From Blastococcus capsensis (GTDB taxonomy: Bacteria > Actinomycetota > Actinomycetes > Mycobacteriales > Geodermatophilaceae): a stretch of 64,000 nucleotides of DNA. The DNA is taken from contig NZ_JASNNW010000001.1 of assembly GCF_030165005.1 (NCBI RefSeq), positions 1 to 64,000 on the forward strand, read 5' to 3'. The position numbers were made by a program, and so were the translations under genes. Below, one piece after another: positions 33,801 to 42,826 of this stretch. The notes beneath the pieces were generated by a model. That model was not told the origin of the DNA. It saw nothing but the letters and a program-made list of their open reading frames with translations, and did no database searches. Each line of letters starts with the position of its first letter. The stretch's first letter is position 1.

Positions 33801-34208
33801 GTGGCACAGCAGCACGCGTCCGGCAGCGTCACCTCGGCGCCCCTCGTTCCCCTCCCCAGCCGGGGGAGTGACGACCAGCGGCGCTGCGGGTGGTGCCGAC
33901 GGGTCCTCCCGCAGCAGGGGTCGGTGGGCCGTCCCCGCCTGTACTGCGGCCAGGCGTGCCGGCAACGGGCTTACGAGCAGCGGTCGGCGACGGCCAAGGC
34001 GGGGCTGCCGGGCGACGTCGTCCTGGTGTCGCGGGCGGAACTGGACGGTCTGCAGGACCGGCTGTTCCAGTTGCGTTGCGCCCTCGAGGACGTCCAGACC
34101 CTGCTCCAGGAGCGGCCGACCAAGGCCGAACTGGAGCGTTCGCTGGCCGAACTCGTGCACTCGACCGGCCGGCTCGACCGGCTCTGGGTCACCGAACGCT
34201 CCAACTGA
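33801..34208 (+). CDS. small zinc-ribbon-like protein
   Basis: A 135-residue protein with a four-cysteine cluster RRCGWCRRVLPQQ then RLYCGQACRQRAYEQR, consistent with one zinc site. This is followed by a helical segment (LVSRAELDGLQDRLFQLRCALEDVQTLL) likely to form a coiled coil. It resembles small actinobacterial proteins of unknown function that combine a zinc finger with a coiled coil. The GTG at 33801 is chosen because the conserved part begins shortly after; it is divergent from the PLP enzyme with 71 nt between. DNA or RNA binding is possible but unproven. Confidence 0.75.
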   Translation: MAQQHASGSVTSAPLVPLPSRGSDDQRRCGWCRRVLPQQGSVGRPRLYCGQACRQRAYEQRSATAKAGLPGDVVLVSRAELDGLQDRLFQLRCALEDVQTLLQERPTKAELERSLAELVHSTGRLDRLWVTERSN

Positions 34209-34221
34209 GCCAGGCGATGGC

Positions 34222-34452
34222 TCAGTCCGGGTCGATGGCGTCCTCGTCGGTGCCCTGGCCGGGCTCCCGGTTGCTGTTGTCCGGCAGGTTCTCCCGGTCG
34301 GCTTCCTCCGGGTCGACCGTCTCCACGACCTCATCTGTCGAGCCGTCGTTGCGGTCGAGCCCGGCCGGGTCACCGCAGGCGCTCAGCGAGGCCGCTCCGC
34401 CGAACAGTGCCAGCGAGGTCATCAGTGCGGCGAACGGTCGTCGGATTCTCAT
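34222..34452 (-). CDS. small secreted lipoprotein
   Basis: A 76-residue protein with a lipoprotein signal peptide: basic MRIRRPF, hydrophobic AALMTSLALFGGAA, and lipobox SLSAC with the lipidated cysteine at residue 26. The mature part is about 50 acidic, Asp/Glu/Asn-rich residues without a fold signature (VDPEEADRENLPDNSN). It would be processed by Lgt, LspA and the Lnt encoded at 25032. Function unknown. It is the last gene before the gene-poor interval that contains dif. Confidence 0.75.
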   Translation of the reverse strand: MRIRRPFAALMTSLALFGGAASLSACGDPAGLDRNDGSTDEVVETVDPEEADRENLPDNSNREPGQGTDEDAIDPD

Positions 34453-34886
34453 GGTGCGACCCTACGAACGCCGACGGCCGGCCGCCCGTCGAACGACGGA
34501 CACCACACCAGTTGCGTCACAGTGACGCTATCTGGCTGGTCACGGCGGTAGGGGGGAGAGACCTCTGGAGATGTCCACCCTGCGCCAACATTGCGTCCGG
34601 CCGGCACCCGCTGGTGAGGGGTCAGGCGATCTTGATCGCTTGTTGATCATGACAGGGGAGTCGTGGACCGATGTGGTGGAGCGGTCGGCCCCCCGAGGCG
34701 CCGGGTCCAGGATCGATCGCACCCGGCCGGCCGTGGCGGTGTTCGTCCGGGAGTTCGGCGCGGGACCGGCGAGGCGGCGTCGAGGACGAGGACGGCGGCG
34801 ACGATTCCTGGAGGCACACGCTGGTCCGCCGGTCCGGCCAGCGTGTGTAGGACAAGATCGACAACCCCTTCCGGCGCTCGGGGTCT
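34453..34886. other. gene-free interval left of dif
   Basis: About 430 bp without a convincing gene. Open frames at 34571-34897 (plus) and 34647-34904 (minus) have low-complexity Arg/Pro translations with no recognisable domain. A less GC-rich patch occurs at 34620-34660 (CTTGATCGCTTGTTGATCATGACA). I see no terminator or clear promoter besides the leader of the lipoprotein gene at the left end. Confidence 0.5.
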
Positions 34887-34914
34887 GGCGCCGATAATCC
34901 ACATTATGTCAACT
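34887..34914 (+). other. dif: dif site for XerC/XerD chromosome dimer resolution
   Basis: The 28 bp consist of an 11-bp arm GGCGCCGATAA, a 6-bp centre TCCACA and an 11-bp arm TTATGTCAACT. Against E. coli dif the left arm keeps GG, GC and ATAA, and the right arm keeps TTATGT and most of the rest; the ATAA-N6-TTATGT core is exact. It is a single intergenic copy in AT-richer DNA. If correct, this is the replication terminus. A mobile element that exploits Xer sites is the alternative, but no second copy was found in the window. Confidence 0.85.
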
Positions 34915-34930
34915 AACGAGGCAAAGGCCG

Positions 34931-35185
34931 CTACGTGAGCACCAGGACGTCGTAATCGGCGAAGCGTCGATCCGCCGTCACGAGGACGAGCCCTCGTCGC
35001 ATGGCTTGAGCAATCAGGATCCGGTCGAAAGGATCGGCATGATGTCGAGGTAGCGCGCCGGCCGCCAGACCGTCCTCCACGGTGATCGGGATGGCGGCGA
35101 AGCCTTGGCGCTCGAGTTCCTCGGCCAGGTCGTCCGGGATCGCCAGCTTTCCGATAAGGCGGACTAAGTCAACGTTCCGCAGCGA
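34931..35185 (-). pseudogene. VapC-type PIN-domain toxin, C-terminal remnant
   Basis: The minus-strand frame from about 35185 to the TAG at 34931 reads LIGKLAIPDDLAEELERQGF, AIPITVEDGLAAGALPRHHADPFDRILIAQA and LVLVTADRRFADYDVLVL, the C-terminal two thirds of a VapC-type PIN ribonuclease (HHADPFDRILIAQA with its acidic residues). The N-terminus with the first metal aspartate and the cognate antitoxin are missing: upstream sequence is non-homologous and runs into the next gene. The frame is open to 35326 but nothing there resembles a PIN start. It ends 16 nt from the dif site. Inactive remnant. Confidence 0.8.
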
Positions 35186-35285
35186 GTTGGATCCGCACGC
35201 GGTCCCGGCCCCCCGGATCAGCGATCTACGACCGTCGGCGACGGTGACAGCGTTGCCGCACGAGCCCCTGCGGGAGGATGGCGGC

Positions 35286-35876
35286 ATGCCACCCGCCTGG
35301 ACGCACGTCGGCCGCTGCTGGACCAACGGCGAGCCGTTCCTCGCCCTGGACGGCGATCTGCTCCCCGCCTGGCGGGGCCTCTCCGACCAGGCCTACGAGG
35401 CCCTGGTGCCGCAGCTGGGGTACCAGCTGACCGGCATCCCGGTCGGCGCCAGCACCGCGGCGGTCGTGCTCACCGACCCGGATGTCGGTGACGAAGGCTG
35501 GCTGGAGGTCTTCCGGGGCGACGACGGCAGCGTCGCCGTCGTGCAGGCCAGCGCCGGCGACTACCGCGGCACACTTGCCGCCGCGCTGGCGTTCCCGGCG
35601 GCCGGCGACCACATCGGCGACCTGGTGACGGTGCCCAGCGGCCGGCTGGCCTTCATCAGCGCGGCTCTGGACGGTACCGGCGAAAACGGGGCTTTCCTTC
35701 TCCCCGAGTCCCCGGGGCCGACGCCGTCGTCGGACCGGCTGGACGACGACGACGCCACCGATGCCAGCCCGATCCTGGTCGTGCCACCGGGGACCTTCCG
35801 GCTGTCGGTTCTCTGGTGCACGGAGCTGTACCAGGACGCCGTCTTCGCCCGCTGGCTGTTCACCCGCCAGGACTGA
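35286..35876 (+). CDS. uncharacterised acidic protein
   Basis: A 196-residue acidic soluble protein with no signal peptide. It opens AWTHVGRCWTNGEPFLALDGDLLPAWRG and continues as alternating beta-rich segments (STAAVVLTDPDVGDEGWLEVFRGDDGSVAVVQ), ending in a variable linker (PTPSSDRLDDDDATDAS) and VLWCTELYQDAVFARWLF. The overall look recalls small immunity-type or SUKH-like proteins, but I find no defining motif. The ATG at 35286 follows GGAGGATGGC. It is possibly part of the variable DNA around dif. Confidence 0.6.
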   Translation: MPPAWTHVGRCWTNGEPFLALDGDLLPAWRGLSDQAYEALVPQLGYQLTGIPVGASTAAVVLTDPDVGDEGWLEVFRGDDGSVAVVQASAGDYRGTLAAALAFPAAGDHIGDLVTVPSGRLAFISAALDGTGENGAFLLPESPGPTPSSDRLDDDDATDASPILVVPPGTFRLSVLWCTELYQDAVFARWLFTRQD

Positions 35877-35908
35877 GCGCTCAACTGCCGCACACCGGGC
35901 GGTCGACC

Positions 35909-36390
35909 ATGCAGCGGGACTGCTCGACCGACCTCTCCCCCGGAGTTCCCGGGTTCCCCACCGGGCGCCCGATCCTCGTCACGCCGGTCCTCGAGCGCCT
36001 GCCCTCATACGTCGGCCTGTTCGACGCTCAGGCGACCGACCGCTTCCCCCAGAAGGGCCCGCTGTTCCACCTCGGGCTCCGTCTCGGGAACTCCGGGCTC
36101 GGGCTCACGGCCGATTCCGCGGTCGGGACGGGCTTCCCGGGCCGGGTGCTGCTCAACGTCGAGGTGCCCGACGTCGACGCAGTCATCCCCCGCGTCGCCG
36201 GCCTCGGCGGTACCGCACCGTCTGGGGCGAACGACATGCCCTGGGGCGCGTCGCCCACGTCACCGACCCCGACGGCAACGCGGTGAACCTGACCCAGCAG
36301 CTGTCCAGAAGTTCTCCGATTCCACCGCCGCCCGGGGGTAGCACCCGGGCGACCGGATCAGCGAGCCGGAGCGGGAGGCCGCGGGTCTGA
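35909..36390 (+). pseudogene. VOC (glyoxalase-like) family protein with a frameshift
   Basis: From ATG 35909 the frame reads LVTPVLERLPSYVGLFDAQ, FHLGLRLGNSGLGL, VLLNVEVPDVDAVIPRVAGLGGTAPSGANDMPWG, a typical VOC domain, and then loses homology at about 36242. The expected ending RVAHVTDPDGNAVNLTQQL continues in another frame, consistent with one missing base after CCCTGGGG; the first frame stops at 36286 and the second at 36390. Either the gene is broken or the sequence has a 1-nt error in a G run. Possible role when intact: a dioxygenase- or glyoxalase-type enzyme or antibiotic-binding protein. Confidence 0.8.
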
Positions 36391-36404
36391 GCCCTCTCCA
36401 GGCC

Positions 36405-36667
36405 CTACCGAGGCCGGTCGGCGGCGTCCTCGTCGCTCTCGGGAATCCTGCTGAAGGTCGCCAGCGCGCCCTTCTCCGAGAAGGCTGCCCAGAGGTTGAA
36501 CCCGATGATGGCGATGCCGGCGACGCACCACAGGACGAGGAAGGCTAGCCCTCCCCGTCCAGGCCACTGCTCACCATCGTGACGACGCCGAAGACCAGCA
36601 GGGCCAGGCCGAAGGCCGCTCCGAAGATCGCCAGGGGCTTGCTGGGCTTGTACCGGTAGCTGCTCAC
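36405..36667 (-). pseudogene. small two-helix membrane protein with a frameshift
   Basis: GTG 36667 begins SSYRYKPSKPLAIFGAAFGLALLVFGVVTMVSSGLDG, one membrane helix, and then hits a TAG at 36545-36547. In the shifted frame the protein clearly continues GLAFLVLWCVAGIAIIGFNLW, a second helix, and AAFSEKGALATFSRIPESDEDAADRPR to a TAG at 36405. One base missing from the G run near 36553-36556 explains the break. As with the nearby VOC gene, this is either a real mutation or a homopolymer sequencing error. Function unknown; paralogues of this kind are common in actinobacteria. Confidence 0.75.
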
Positions 36668-36841
36668 CGGGTCTTCCTCTCCCGTGCTGCGCGACCGGCT
36701 CCGGTGTCCCCCTCCGGCCCCGGCGATCGTGGCACTCCCCCGCCGGCTGCGCGCGGTGGCGACGCGTGCAGCCGGCCCGGGTAGGTGTCCGGCCCGGGCA
36801 GCCGGGTAGCGCCCCGCAGATACCTACGACTGGAGACGCTC

Positions 36842-37030
36842 ATGACCGAACGGCATCCCGACACCGACAACAGAGGCGAACCGGGCGGCACGCCCACCCC
36901 CGGACCGGACGACCTCATCGACAAGCCGACCACCCCCGGTGCCGGGAACGGCGGGACTGTGACGCCCGGGGTCTACGACGCCGACGAGGACGATCGGGAG
37001 CGCGGCAAGGCGGCCAAGCCGGGCAACTGA
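36842..37030 (+). CDS. small hydrophilic protein of unknown function
   Basis: A 62-residue protein with no hydrophobic segment, rich in Gly, Asp, Pro and Thr (TERHPDTDNRGEPGG, TPTPGPDDLIDKPTTPGAGN) and a charged end DEDDRERGKAAKPGN. It is probably intrinsically disordered. ATG 36842 is preceded by GGAGA at good spacing, which supports expression. Such short disordered proteins are often stress-related, but no family can be named. Confidence 0.6.
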   Translation: MTERHPDTDNRGEPGGTPTPGPDDLIDKPTTPGAGNGGTVTPGVYDADEDDRERGKAAKPGN

Positions 37031-37095
37031 GGCCGGACGCCGGTGTTGTTTCTTCCGTCGTGTTCGTGTTGCTCGTAGCGGATGGTTTTGTTGTC

Positions 37096-37115
37096 TTATT
37101 GTTGGGGATAACGGT
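37096..37115 (+). repeat. dispersed element, copy 2 (TTATTGTTGGGGATAACGGT)
   Basis: Identical over 20 bp to copy 1 at 20002-20021 (opposite strand), and the following bases are also similar (both have ATnGACGGC a few nt downstream). It sits in an AT-rich 50-bp patch in the 138-bp gap before the membrane peptidase gene. A GTTT 15 nt before GGGGAT would fit a SigB-like promoter. It lies 2.2 kb right of dif. Confidence 0.8.
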
Positions 37116-37168
37116 GCATCGACGGCGGATGGCCACCGGAACGCCGCCGGCTCCGGCTCTGCGATCCT

Positions 37169-37906
37169 GTGCGGGACCCCCGGCGCGACGGAGGAGACAT
37201 CCTGGAGCGGCTGCAGCGCTGGTGGGCGCAGGTGAGCGCGACGGTCCCCGATCTGTCCCCCGGCCTGCTGTGGGGCAGCGCCGCCGTGGCGGCGCTCCTG
37301 GTCGGCTCCCCCGCGGCGTGGCGGCTCACCCGCAACGTCGTGACGATCGCCCACGAGGGGGCGCACGGCCTGGTGGCCGCGGCCGTGGGCCGCCGGCTGG
37401 CCGGCATCCGGCTGCACTCCGACACCTCCGGGCTGACCGTCTCCGCCGGCCGCCCCACCGGGATCGGCATGGTGCTCACCTGCGCGGCCGGTTACACCGG
37501 CCCCGCACTGTTCGGCCTGGGCGCGGCCGCGCTCCTGACCGCGGGCCACGCCGTCGGCCTGCTCTGGGCCCTGCTGGCCCTCCTGGCACTGCTGCTGGTC
37601 CAGATCCGCAACTGGTACGGCCTGTGGTCGGTGCTGGTCACCGGCGGGATCGTCTTCGCGGCCACCTGGTGGCTGCCGCCGGCGGGCCAGGCGCTGTTCG
37701 GGGCGGTGGCCACCTGGTTCCTGCTGCTGGCCGCGCCGCGCGCGGTGCTGGAGCTGCACGGGGCCCGGCGCCGCCGGGCCGCACCGGACTCCGACGCCGA
37801 CCAGCTCGCCCGCCTGACCCGCCTCCCGGCTCCCCTCTGGGTCGGCTTCTTCCTCGCCGTCGACGTCGGGGCGCTCGCGTTGGGCGCCCGCTGGCTGATC
37901 AGCTGA
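37169..37906 (+). CDS. M50-like membrane metallopeptidase
   Basis: A 245-residue polytopic protein with about five to six membrane helices. The HExxH zinc motif appears as HEGAH within VVTIAHEGAHGLVAAAVG at the start of the second helix. A later NWYGLWSVLVTGG segment could hold the third zinc ligand or structural Asn. This matches the M50B-like family common in actinobacteria (intramembrane peptidase or inactive relative). No PDZ domain is present, so it is not a classical RseP or Rip1. GTG 37169 is used. Substrate unknown. Confidence 0.85.
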   Translation: MRDPRRDGGDILERLQRWWAQVSATVPDLSPGLLWGSAAVAALLVGSPAAWRLTRNVVTIAHEGAHGLVAAAVGRRLAGIRLHSDTSGLTVSAGRPTGIGMVLTCAAGYTGPALFGLGAAALLTAGHAVGLLWALLALLALLLVQIRNWYGLWSVLVTGGIVFAATWWLPPAGQALFGAVATWFLLLAAPRAVLELHGARRRRAAPDSDADQLARLTRLPAPLWVGFFLAVDVGALALGARWLIS

Positions 37907-40313
37907 GCCGCTCGCTGTCCTTGGCCGACGGGCGCACGGCCGGTGTGCTCCGGGACCGGGTCCGCCGCCGGGGCTCGCACCCCGGTGGCTGGGAGACCGG
38001 CTCGACGTCCGGCGGCTTCGGGATGTCCAGCACGACGTCCTCGTGGTCGATGGTCACCTGCTGCCCGTGGTGGCGGATGTCCAGCGGATCGCCGTCGACC
38101 AGCCGGTAGGTGGCCCGTGCCGGCTCCACCGTCACGGTCAGCTTTCGCCCGCGGTAGACCATGCGGAAGCAGAGCCGGGTGATCCGCGGGGGCAGCCGCG
38201 GGGCGAACGCCAGCTGCCCGTTGTGGTCGCGCATCCCACCGAACCCGGCCACGGCGACGGTCCAGGCGCCCGCCAGCGAGGCGATGTGCAGCCCGTGACC
38301 GGAGTTGAGGTGCAGGTTCTGCAGGTCGGTCAGCGCCACCTCCGCCCAGTAGTCGTAGGCGAGCTGTAGGTGCCCGGTCTCGGCGGCGACGACGGCCTGC
38401 TGGCTCGCCGACAGCGACGAGTCCCGGGTGGTGCGGGCCTCGTAGTAGGCGAAGTCGGCGATCTTCTCCTCGAGCGTGAAGGCGTCGCCGCGCAGGTGCA
38501 GCGCCATCACCAGGTCGGCCTGCTTGGTGACCTGCTTGCGGTAGATGTCGAAGTACGGGTAGTGCAGGAGCAGCGGGTAGTCCGAGCGCGGGGTGTTCTC
38601 GAAGTCCCACTCCTCGTGGTGGGTGAAGCCGTCGGACTGCATGTGCACCCCGCGCCGGGTGTCGTACGGCACCGCCATCAGCGAGGCCGCGCGCAGCCAC
38701 GTCTCCACCTCGTCCTCCGACACCTCGAGCCGGCCGGCCACGTCGGGCTGGCGGCGCACCGCCGCGGCCGCCTCGCGCAGGTTCCGCTGCGCCATCAGGT
38801 TCGTGTACACGTTGTTGTCGACCACGGCCGTGTACTCGTCCGGGCCGGTCACGCCGTCGATGCGGAACCCGTGCTCGGTGTCGAAGTGGCCGAGCGAGGC
38901 CCACAGCCGGGCGGTCTCGACGAGCAGTTCGGTGCCGAAGTCGCGGTCGAAGTCGTCGTCCAGGGTGGCGTTGAAGTAGCGGACGACCGCGTCGGCGATG
39001 TCGGCGTTGATGTGGAAGGCCGCGGTCCCCGCCGGCCAGTAGCCGGAGGTTTCCTCGCCGCGGATCGTGCGCCAGGGGAAGGCCGCCCCCTGCATGCCGA
39101 GCACGCGGGCGCGCTCCCGGGCCTTGTCGAGGATCGAGTGCCGCCAGCGCAACGCGTCCCGGGCCGCCTGCGGAGCGGTGTAGGTCAGCACCGGCAGCAC
39201 GTAGGTCTCGGTGTCCCAGAAGGTGTGGCCGTCATAGCCGGGGCCGGTGAGCCCCTTGGCCGGGATCGGCTGCCGTTCCCCGCGCAGGCCGGCCTGCAGG
39301 AGGTGGAACATGCCCACCCGCACCGCCTGCTGGAGCTCGTCGTCGCCCTCGATCTCGACGTCGGCATCCTCCCAGTGCTGGTCCAGCAGCTCGCGTTGCT
39401 CGCGCAGCAGGCGGTCGAACCCGGCCAGCTTGGCGGTGGCCAGGGCGCCCTCGACCTGGTCGCGCACCGCCGGGGCCGACCGGCGCGAGGACCAGCCGTA
39501 GGCGAGGAACTTGGTCAGCGTCAGCACGCCGTGCGGCGGGATGCGGGCGGCCAGGGCGTAGCGGGCGAGGTCGCCGCTGGCCTCGAGGTCCTCGGTGCTG
39601 GTGTCGGGGATCTCGATCAGGTGGTCCATGCCGGCGGCGACGCGCAGCCGGCTGCGCTTGGTGCGGTGCACGAGGACCGCCCGCCGGCCACGCCCGGCGG
39701 CCAGCTCGCACTCCAGCGGCTCGGCCAGTGCGGCCGCCGCCCGGGGATCGCCGTCGACGGTGCTCTGGCCGGCGGTCTCGTTGGCCAGCAGGTCCGACTG
39801 CAGGGAGACGTACAGGTCGCCCAGGTCGTCGATGAGCTCGACCTGGTACTGGATGGCCGCGACCGACCGGCGGACCAGGGAGACCAGCCGGGTGCTGGTG
39901 ATCCGCACCGTCCGCCCGCCCGGGGAGCGCCACTCCGTGGCCCGGCGGAGGACCCCGCCCCGCAGGTCGAGGGTCCGCCGGTGGTCGATGATCTCGCCGT
40001 AGTTCAGGTCCAGCGGCGAGTCCTTGACCAGCAGGCGGATGAGCTTGCCGTCGGTCACGTTCACGACGGTCTGGCCCTGCTCCGGGAACCCGTAGCCGAC
40101 CTCGGCGTAGGGCAGCGGCCGCTGCTCGTAGAACCCGTTGAGGTACGTACCGGGGACGGCGACCGGCTCCCCCTCCTCGAACGACCCGCGCATCCCGATG
40201 TGCCCGTTGGCCAGCGAGAACACCGACTCGTGCACCGCGAGGGAGGCATGGTCCAGCCCGACCTCGGTCAGCGCCCAGGGTTCGATGGGGAACGAGGCCC
40301 GGCCCTCGGTCAC
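37899..40313 (-). CDS. glycoside hydrolase family 65 phosphorylase
   Basis: An 804-residue GH65 enzyme, most likely a maltose, trehalose or kojibiose phosphorylase producing beta-glucose-1-phosphate. Domains: N-terminal beta-sandwich to about residue 290 ([18 protein letters not shown]), linker helices, then an (alpha/alpha)6 barrel with [44 protein letters not shown] and the catalytic acid in [19 protein letters not shown]. The C-terminal beta-sheet is followed by a 40-residue Arg/Pro tail. Phosphate-loop details separating the activities cannot be resolved by eye. It starts at GTG 40313, overlapping pgmB by GTGA: phosphorylase and mutase act in succession. Confidence 0.92.
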   Translation of the reverse strand: MTEGRASFPIEPWALTEVGLDHASLAVHESVFSLANGHIGMRGSFEEGEPVAVPGTYLNGFYEQRPLPYAEVGYGFPEQGQTVVNVTDGKLIRLLVKDSPLDLNYGEIIDHRRTLDLRGGVLRRATEWRSPGGRTVRITSTRLVSLVRRSVAAIQYQVELIDDLGDLYVSLQSDLLANETAGQSTVDGDPRAAAALAEPLECELAAGRGRRAVLVHRTKRSRLRVAAGMDHLIEIPDTSTEDLEASGDLARYALAARIPPHGVLTLTKFLAYGWSSRRSAPAVRDQVEGALATAKLAGFDRLLREQRELLDQHWEDADVEIEGDDELQQAVRVGMFHLLQAGLRGERQPIPAKGLTGPGYDGHTFWDTETYVLPVLTYTAPQAARDALRWRHSILDKARERARVLGMQGAAFPWRTIRGEETSGYWPAGTAAFHINADIADAVVRYFNATLDDDFDRDFGTELLVETARLWASLGHFDTEHGFRIDGVTGPDEYTAVVDNNVYTNLMAQRNLREAAAAVRRQPDVAGRLEVSEDEVETWLRAASLMAVPYDTRRGVHMQSDGFTHHEEWDFENTPRSDYPLLLHYPYFDIYRKQVTKQADLVMALHLRGDAFTLEEKIADFAYYEARTTRDSSLSASQQAVVAAETGHLQLAYDYWAEVALTDLQNLHLNSGHGLHIASLAGAWTVAVAGFGGMRDHNGQLAFAPRLPPRITRLCFRMVYRGRKLTVTVEPARATYRLVDGDPLDIRHHGQQVTIDHEDVVLDIPKPPDVEPVSQPPGCEPRRRTRSRSTPAVRPSAKDSERLS

Positions 40314-41059
40314 CCGTCCTCCTCCCCCAGCAGCTCGGCGAGGTCCTGCACCACGACGTCGGCGCCGGACTCCCGGAGTCCGCCGGCGTGCCCGACCCGG
40401 TCGACTCCGACCACGAAGGCGAAGCCACCCGCCCGTCCGGCGGCCACCCCGGCGAGGGCGTCCTCGAACACGACCGCCTCCTCCGGTGGTACGCCGAGGG
40501 CTCGGGCACCGGCGAGGAACGTGTCGGGGGCGGGCTTGCCGCGCAGCTGGTCGCGCGTGGCCACGACCCCGTCGATCCGGACGTCGATCAGGTCGGCGAA
40601 CCCACCGGCCCGCATCACCTGCTCGCCGTTGGCCGAGGCGGTCACCACGGCCGTCGCCAGCCCGGCGTCCCGCACGGCACGCAGGTAGCGGATCGAGCCC
40701 TCGTAGACCTCGACCCCGTGCTCGTCGAGCTCGGCCAGCACCAGCTCGTTCTTCCGGCTGGCGACCGCCTGGACGGTGGCGGCGTCGGCCGGGTCGCCGG
40801 GGCCACCCTCGGGCAGGGTGATGCCCCGGCTGGCGAGGAAGTCCCGCACCCCGTCGGCCCGTGGCTTCCCGTCGACGTGCTCGTTGTAGTCCTCCTGCGA
40901 GAACTCCGGCGCTCCGGGGTCGCGCGAGCGCAGGAACTCGTCGAAGGTGCGCTTCCAGGCCGCCATGTGGACCGTCGCGGTGCGGGTGAGGACGCCGTCG
41001 AGGTCGAACAGGCAGGCACGGACGCCGTCGGGGAGACCGACCGATCGCGGAGTGGCCAC
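40310..41059 (-). CDS. pgmB: beta-phosphoglucomutase (HAD superfamily)
   Basis: A 249-residue HAD phosphatase-fold mutase. Motif I is [16 protein letters not shown] with the nucleophile Asp and acid/base Asp in DLDGV; motif II is [11 protein letters not shown]; motif III/IV is [17 protein letters not shown] then [17 protein letters not shown]. The helical cap includes the [16 protein letters not shown] segment typical of beta-PGM. It converts beta-glucose-1-phosphate from the adjacent GH65 enzyme to glucose-6-phosphate, completing disaccharide phosphorolysis. GTG start at 41059; the stop overlaps the GH65 start. Confidence 0.92.
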   Translation of the reverse strand: MATPRSVGLPDGVRACLFDLDGVLTRTATVHMAAWKRTFDEFLRSRDPGAPEFSQEDYNEHVDGKPRADGVRDFLASRGITLPEGGPGDPADAATVQAVASRKNELVLAELDEHGVEVYEGSIRYLRAVRDAGLATAVVTASANGEQVMRAGGFADLIDVRIDGVVATRDQLRGKPAPDTFLAGARALGVPPEEAVVFEDALAGVAAGRAGGFAFVVGVDRVGHAGGLRESGADVVVQDLAELLGEEDG

Positions 41060-41239
41060 GGTGCGACGCTACCGGCGACGAGCCCGGTCCACGTGTCCGG
41101 ACCTGCGGTCCCGCATCCCGGGGTATCTCTGCGGCGGCCCCCGTCGACGGGCGCCGCCGTCCTCGGCTGCCTAGGGTCCGACGGAGGACGCTGCGCGCAT
41201 CCGGCCAGCCGTTCACCGCTACCGAGGGAGAGGACCACC

Positions 41240-41785
41240 ATGGCCGACCGGCCCACCCCGCCGAACCCGTACGACTTCCTGCCGAAGGTGCCGGGCTTTT
41301 CTGTCACCAGCAGCGACGTGTCCGACGGGCAGCCGCTGCCGATGCCGCACGTCAGCGGCGTCATGGGCGCCGGCGGCGAGGACCGGTCCCCGCAGCTGTC
41401 CTGGTCCGGTTTCCCGGAGGGCACCCGCAGCTTCGCCGTCACCGTCTACGACCCCGATGCACCGACGGCCAGCGGGTTCTGGCACTGGGCGGTGGCGAAC
41501 ATCCCGGCCTCGGTCACCGAGCTGCCCTCCGGCGCCGGCGACAAGGAGACCCCGCGGCTGCCCGACGGGGCCCTCCAGCTGCGCAACGACGGTGGCTTCG
41601 CCGGCTACGTGGGTGCCGCTCCGCCGGCCGGCCACGGCCCGCACCGGTACTTCGTGGTGGTGCACGCGGTCGACATCGACCGGCTCGACGTCGATGCCGA
41701 CGCCACGCCCGCCGTGCTTGGCTTCAACCTCTTCTTCCACACGCTGGCGCGGGCCACGCTGATCGCCACCTACGAGCAGCAGTGA
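41240..41785 (+). CDS. YbhB/YbcL family (PEBP-like) protein
   Basis: A 181-residue protein of the phosphatidylethanolamine-binding (Raf kinase inhibitor-like) family. It has [40 protein letters not shown] with the D-P-D-A-P and W-H-W ligand-pocket residues, then [24 protein letters not shown] (G-x-x-P-P-x-G-x-x-H). There is no signal peptide. The cellular role in bacteria is unknown. A GGGAGAGG ribosome-binding site precedes the ATG. It stands alone in this orientation after pgmB. Confidence 0.93.
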   Translation: MADRPTPPNPYDFLPKVPGFSVTSSDVSDGQPLPMPHVSGVMGAGGEDRSPQLSWSGFPEGTRSFAVTVYDPDAPTASGFWHWAVANIPASVTELPSGAGDKETPRLPDGALQLRNDGGFAGYVGAAPPAGHGPHRYFVVVHAVDIDRLDVDADATPAVLGFNLFFHTLARATLIATYEQQ

Positions 41786-41895
41786 GGCGCTGCCGCTGTG
41801 CAGCCGCCTGGTTGCACAGCGGCACGGCCGCCCGCTGGTCCCGAACGGATCGGGCTTCCCCGGATGAGCCACCGGTCGGCGGGTAGCGGTCAGAT

Positions 41896-42813
41896 GTGTC
41901 CCATCCGATTGCCCCGCACCGATCGCGGTCCGCAAGGATCTCGGCACTCGCGGTCCTGCTCACCGGGGTCCACCTGCTCGCGCTGGTGCTGGCCATCCCC
42001 GGGCGGGCCACGACCGGCGGCGGGCCTCCGGACAGCCTCGTGACCGACGCGGTGCGTGCCCACGGCGGGGCCGGCACGCTCGCCGTCGTGGTCGCCCGTC
42101 AGCACACTCGCGCCACCGAGGGCAGCATCCGTGCGATCGAGGCACGCGCGGCCCGCCGGGCCGCCTACGGCTCCGACAACGGCCCGGTGAGCGACCGGCC
42201 GTTCCCGACCGCGTCGATGGTCAAGCTCTTCATGGCCGAGGACATCCTCACCCGGGCACGCGACGGCTCGATCGAACTCACGGCCCGCGAATCCGACCTG
42301 TTGGCCGCTATGATTCGGCGGTCGGACGATCCGGCCGCCTCCCTGCTCTGGGTGCGGTTCGACGGCAGTCAGATGGTGCGCGACGTCGCTGCCCGGTACG
42401 ACCTGGCGGGCACCCGCCCGCCGCCGGCGGAGATCCCGGGCCAGTGGGGGCAGGCGGTCACGACGGCGCAGGATCTGGCCCGGTTCCTCGCGCTGCTGCC
42501 CGTGGTCGCCCACCCCCAGGACGCGAGCACCTTGCTGAGCTGGATGCGGGGGACGACACCCCAGGCCGCCGACGGCTTCGACCAGCGGTTCGGGCTGTTC
42601 GGCACGCTCCCGGGCGATCCAGCCGTGAAGCAGGGGTGGATGTGCTGCGTCGACGGCCAGCGGCACCTGCACTCGGTCGCCGTCCTCGGCTCCCGGGTGG
42701 TCGTGCTGCTCAGCGAGGTCCCGCGGTCGGCGGACTACGGCTCCGCGCGCAGGGCCCTCACCGCGGCCGGGGCGGCGATCGCCGCCGGCTTCGAGACCCC
42801 CGGCGACAGGTGA
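41896..42813 (+). CDS. exported serine hydrolase (beta-lactamase/penicillin-binding fold)
   Basis: A 305-residue protein with an N-terminal signal or anchor helix (residues 14-34, [20 protein letters not shown]). The catalytic SxxK motif is [15 protein letters not shown] (Ser-Met-Val-Lys), with a possible SxN-equivalent in [14 protein letters not shown] and a KxG-type KQGWMCC near the C-terminus. It resembles class A beta-lactamase-like serine hydrolases of actinobacteria, not a classical resistance enzyme: the E166 omega-loop is not evident. GTG 41896 is the start; an ATG at 41894 is out of frame. Likely acts in the envelope. Confidence 0.85.
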   Translation: MSHPIAPHRSRSARISALAVLLTGVHLLALVLAIPGRATTGGGPPDSLVTDAVRAHGGAGTLAVVVARQHTRATEGSIRAIEARAARRAAYGSDNGPVSDRPFPTASMVKLFMAEDILTRARDGSIELTARESDLLAAMIRRSDDPAASLLWVRFDGSQMVRDVAARYDLAGTRPPPAEIPGQWGQAVTTAQDLARFLALLPVVAHPQDASTLLSWMRGTTPQAADGFDQRFGLFGTLPGDPAVKQGWMCCVDGQRHLHSVAVLGSRVVVLLSEVPRSADYGSARRALTAAGAAIAAGFETPGDR

Positions 42814-42826
42814 GCCGTCGGCCGGG

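Noticed and set aside
34571-34904. Overlapping frames of about 85-108 codons on both strands left of dif
   Set aside because: Arg/Pro-rich translations without motif or ribosome-binding site; one of them starts inside the dif site.
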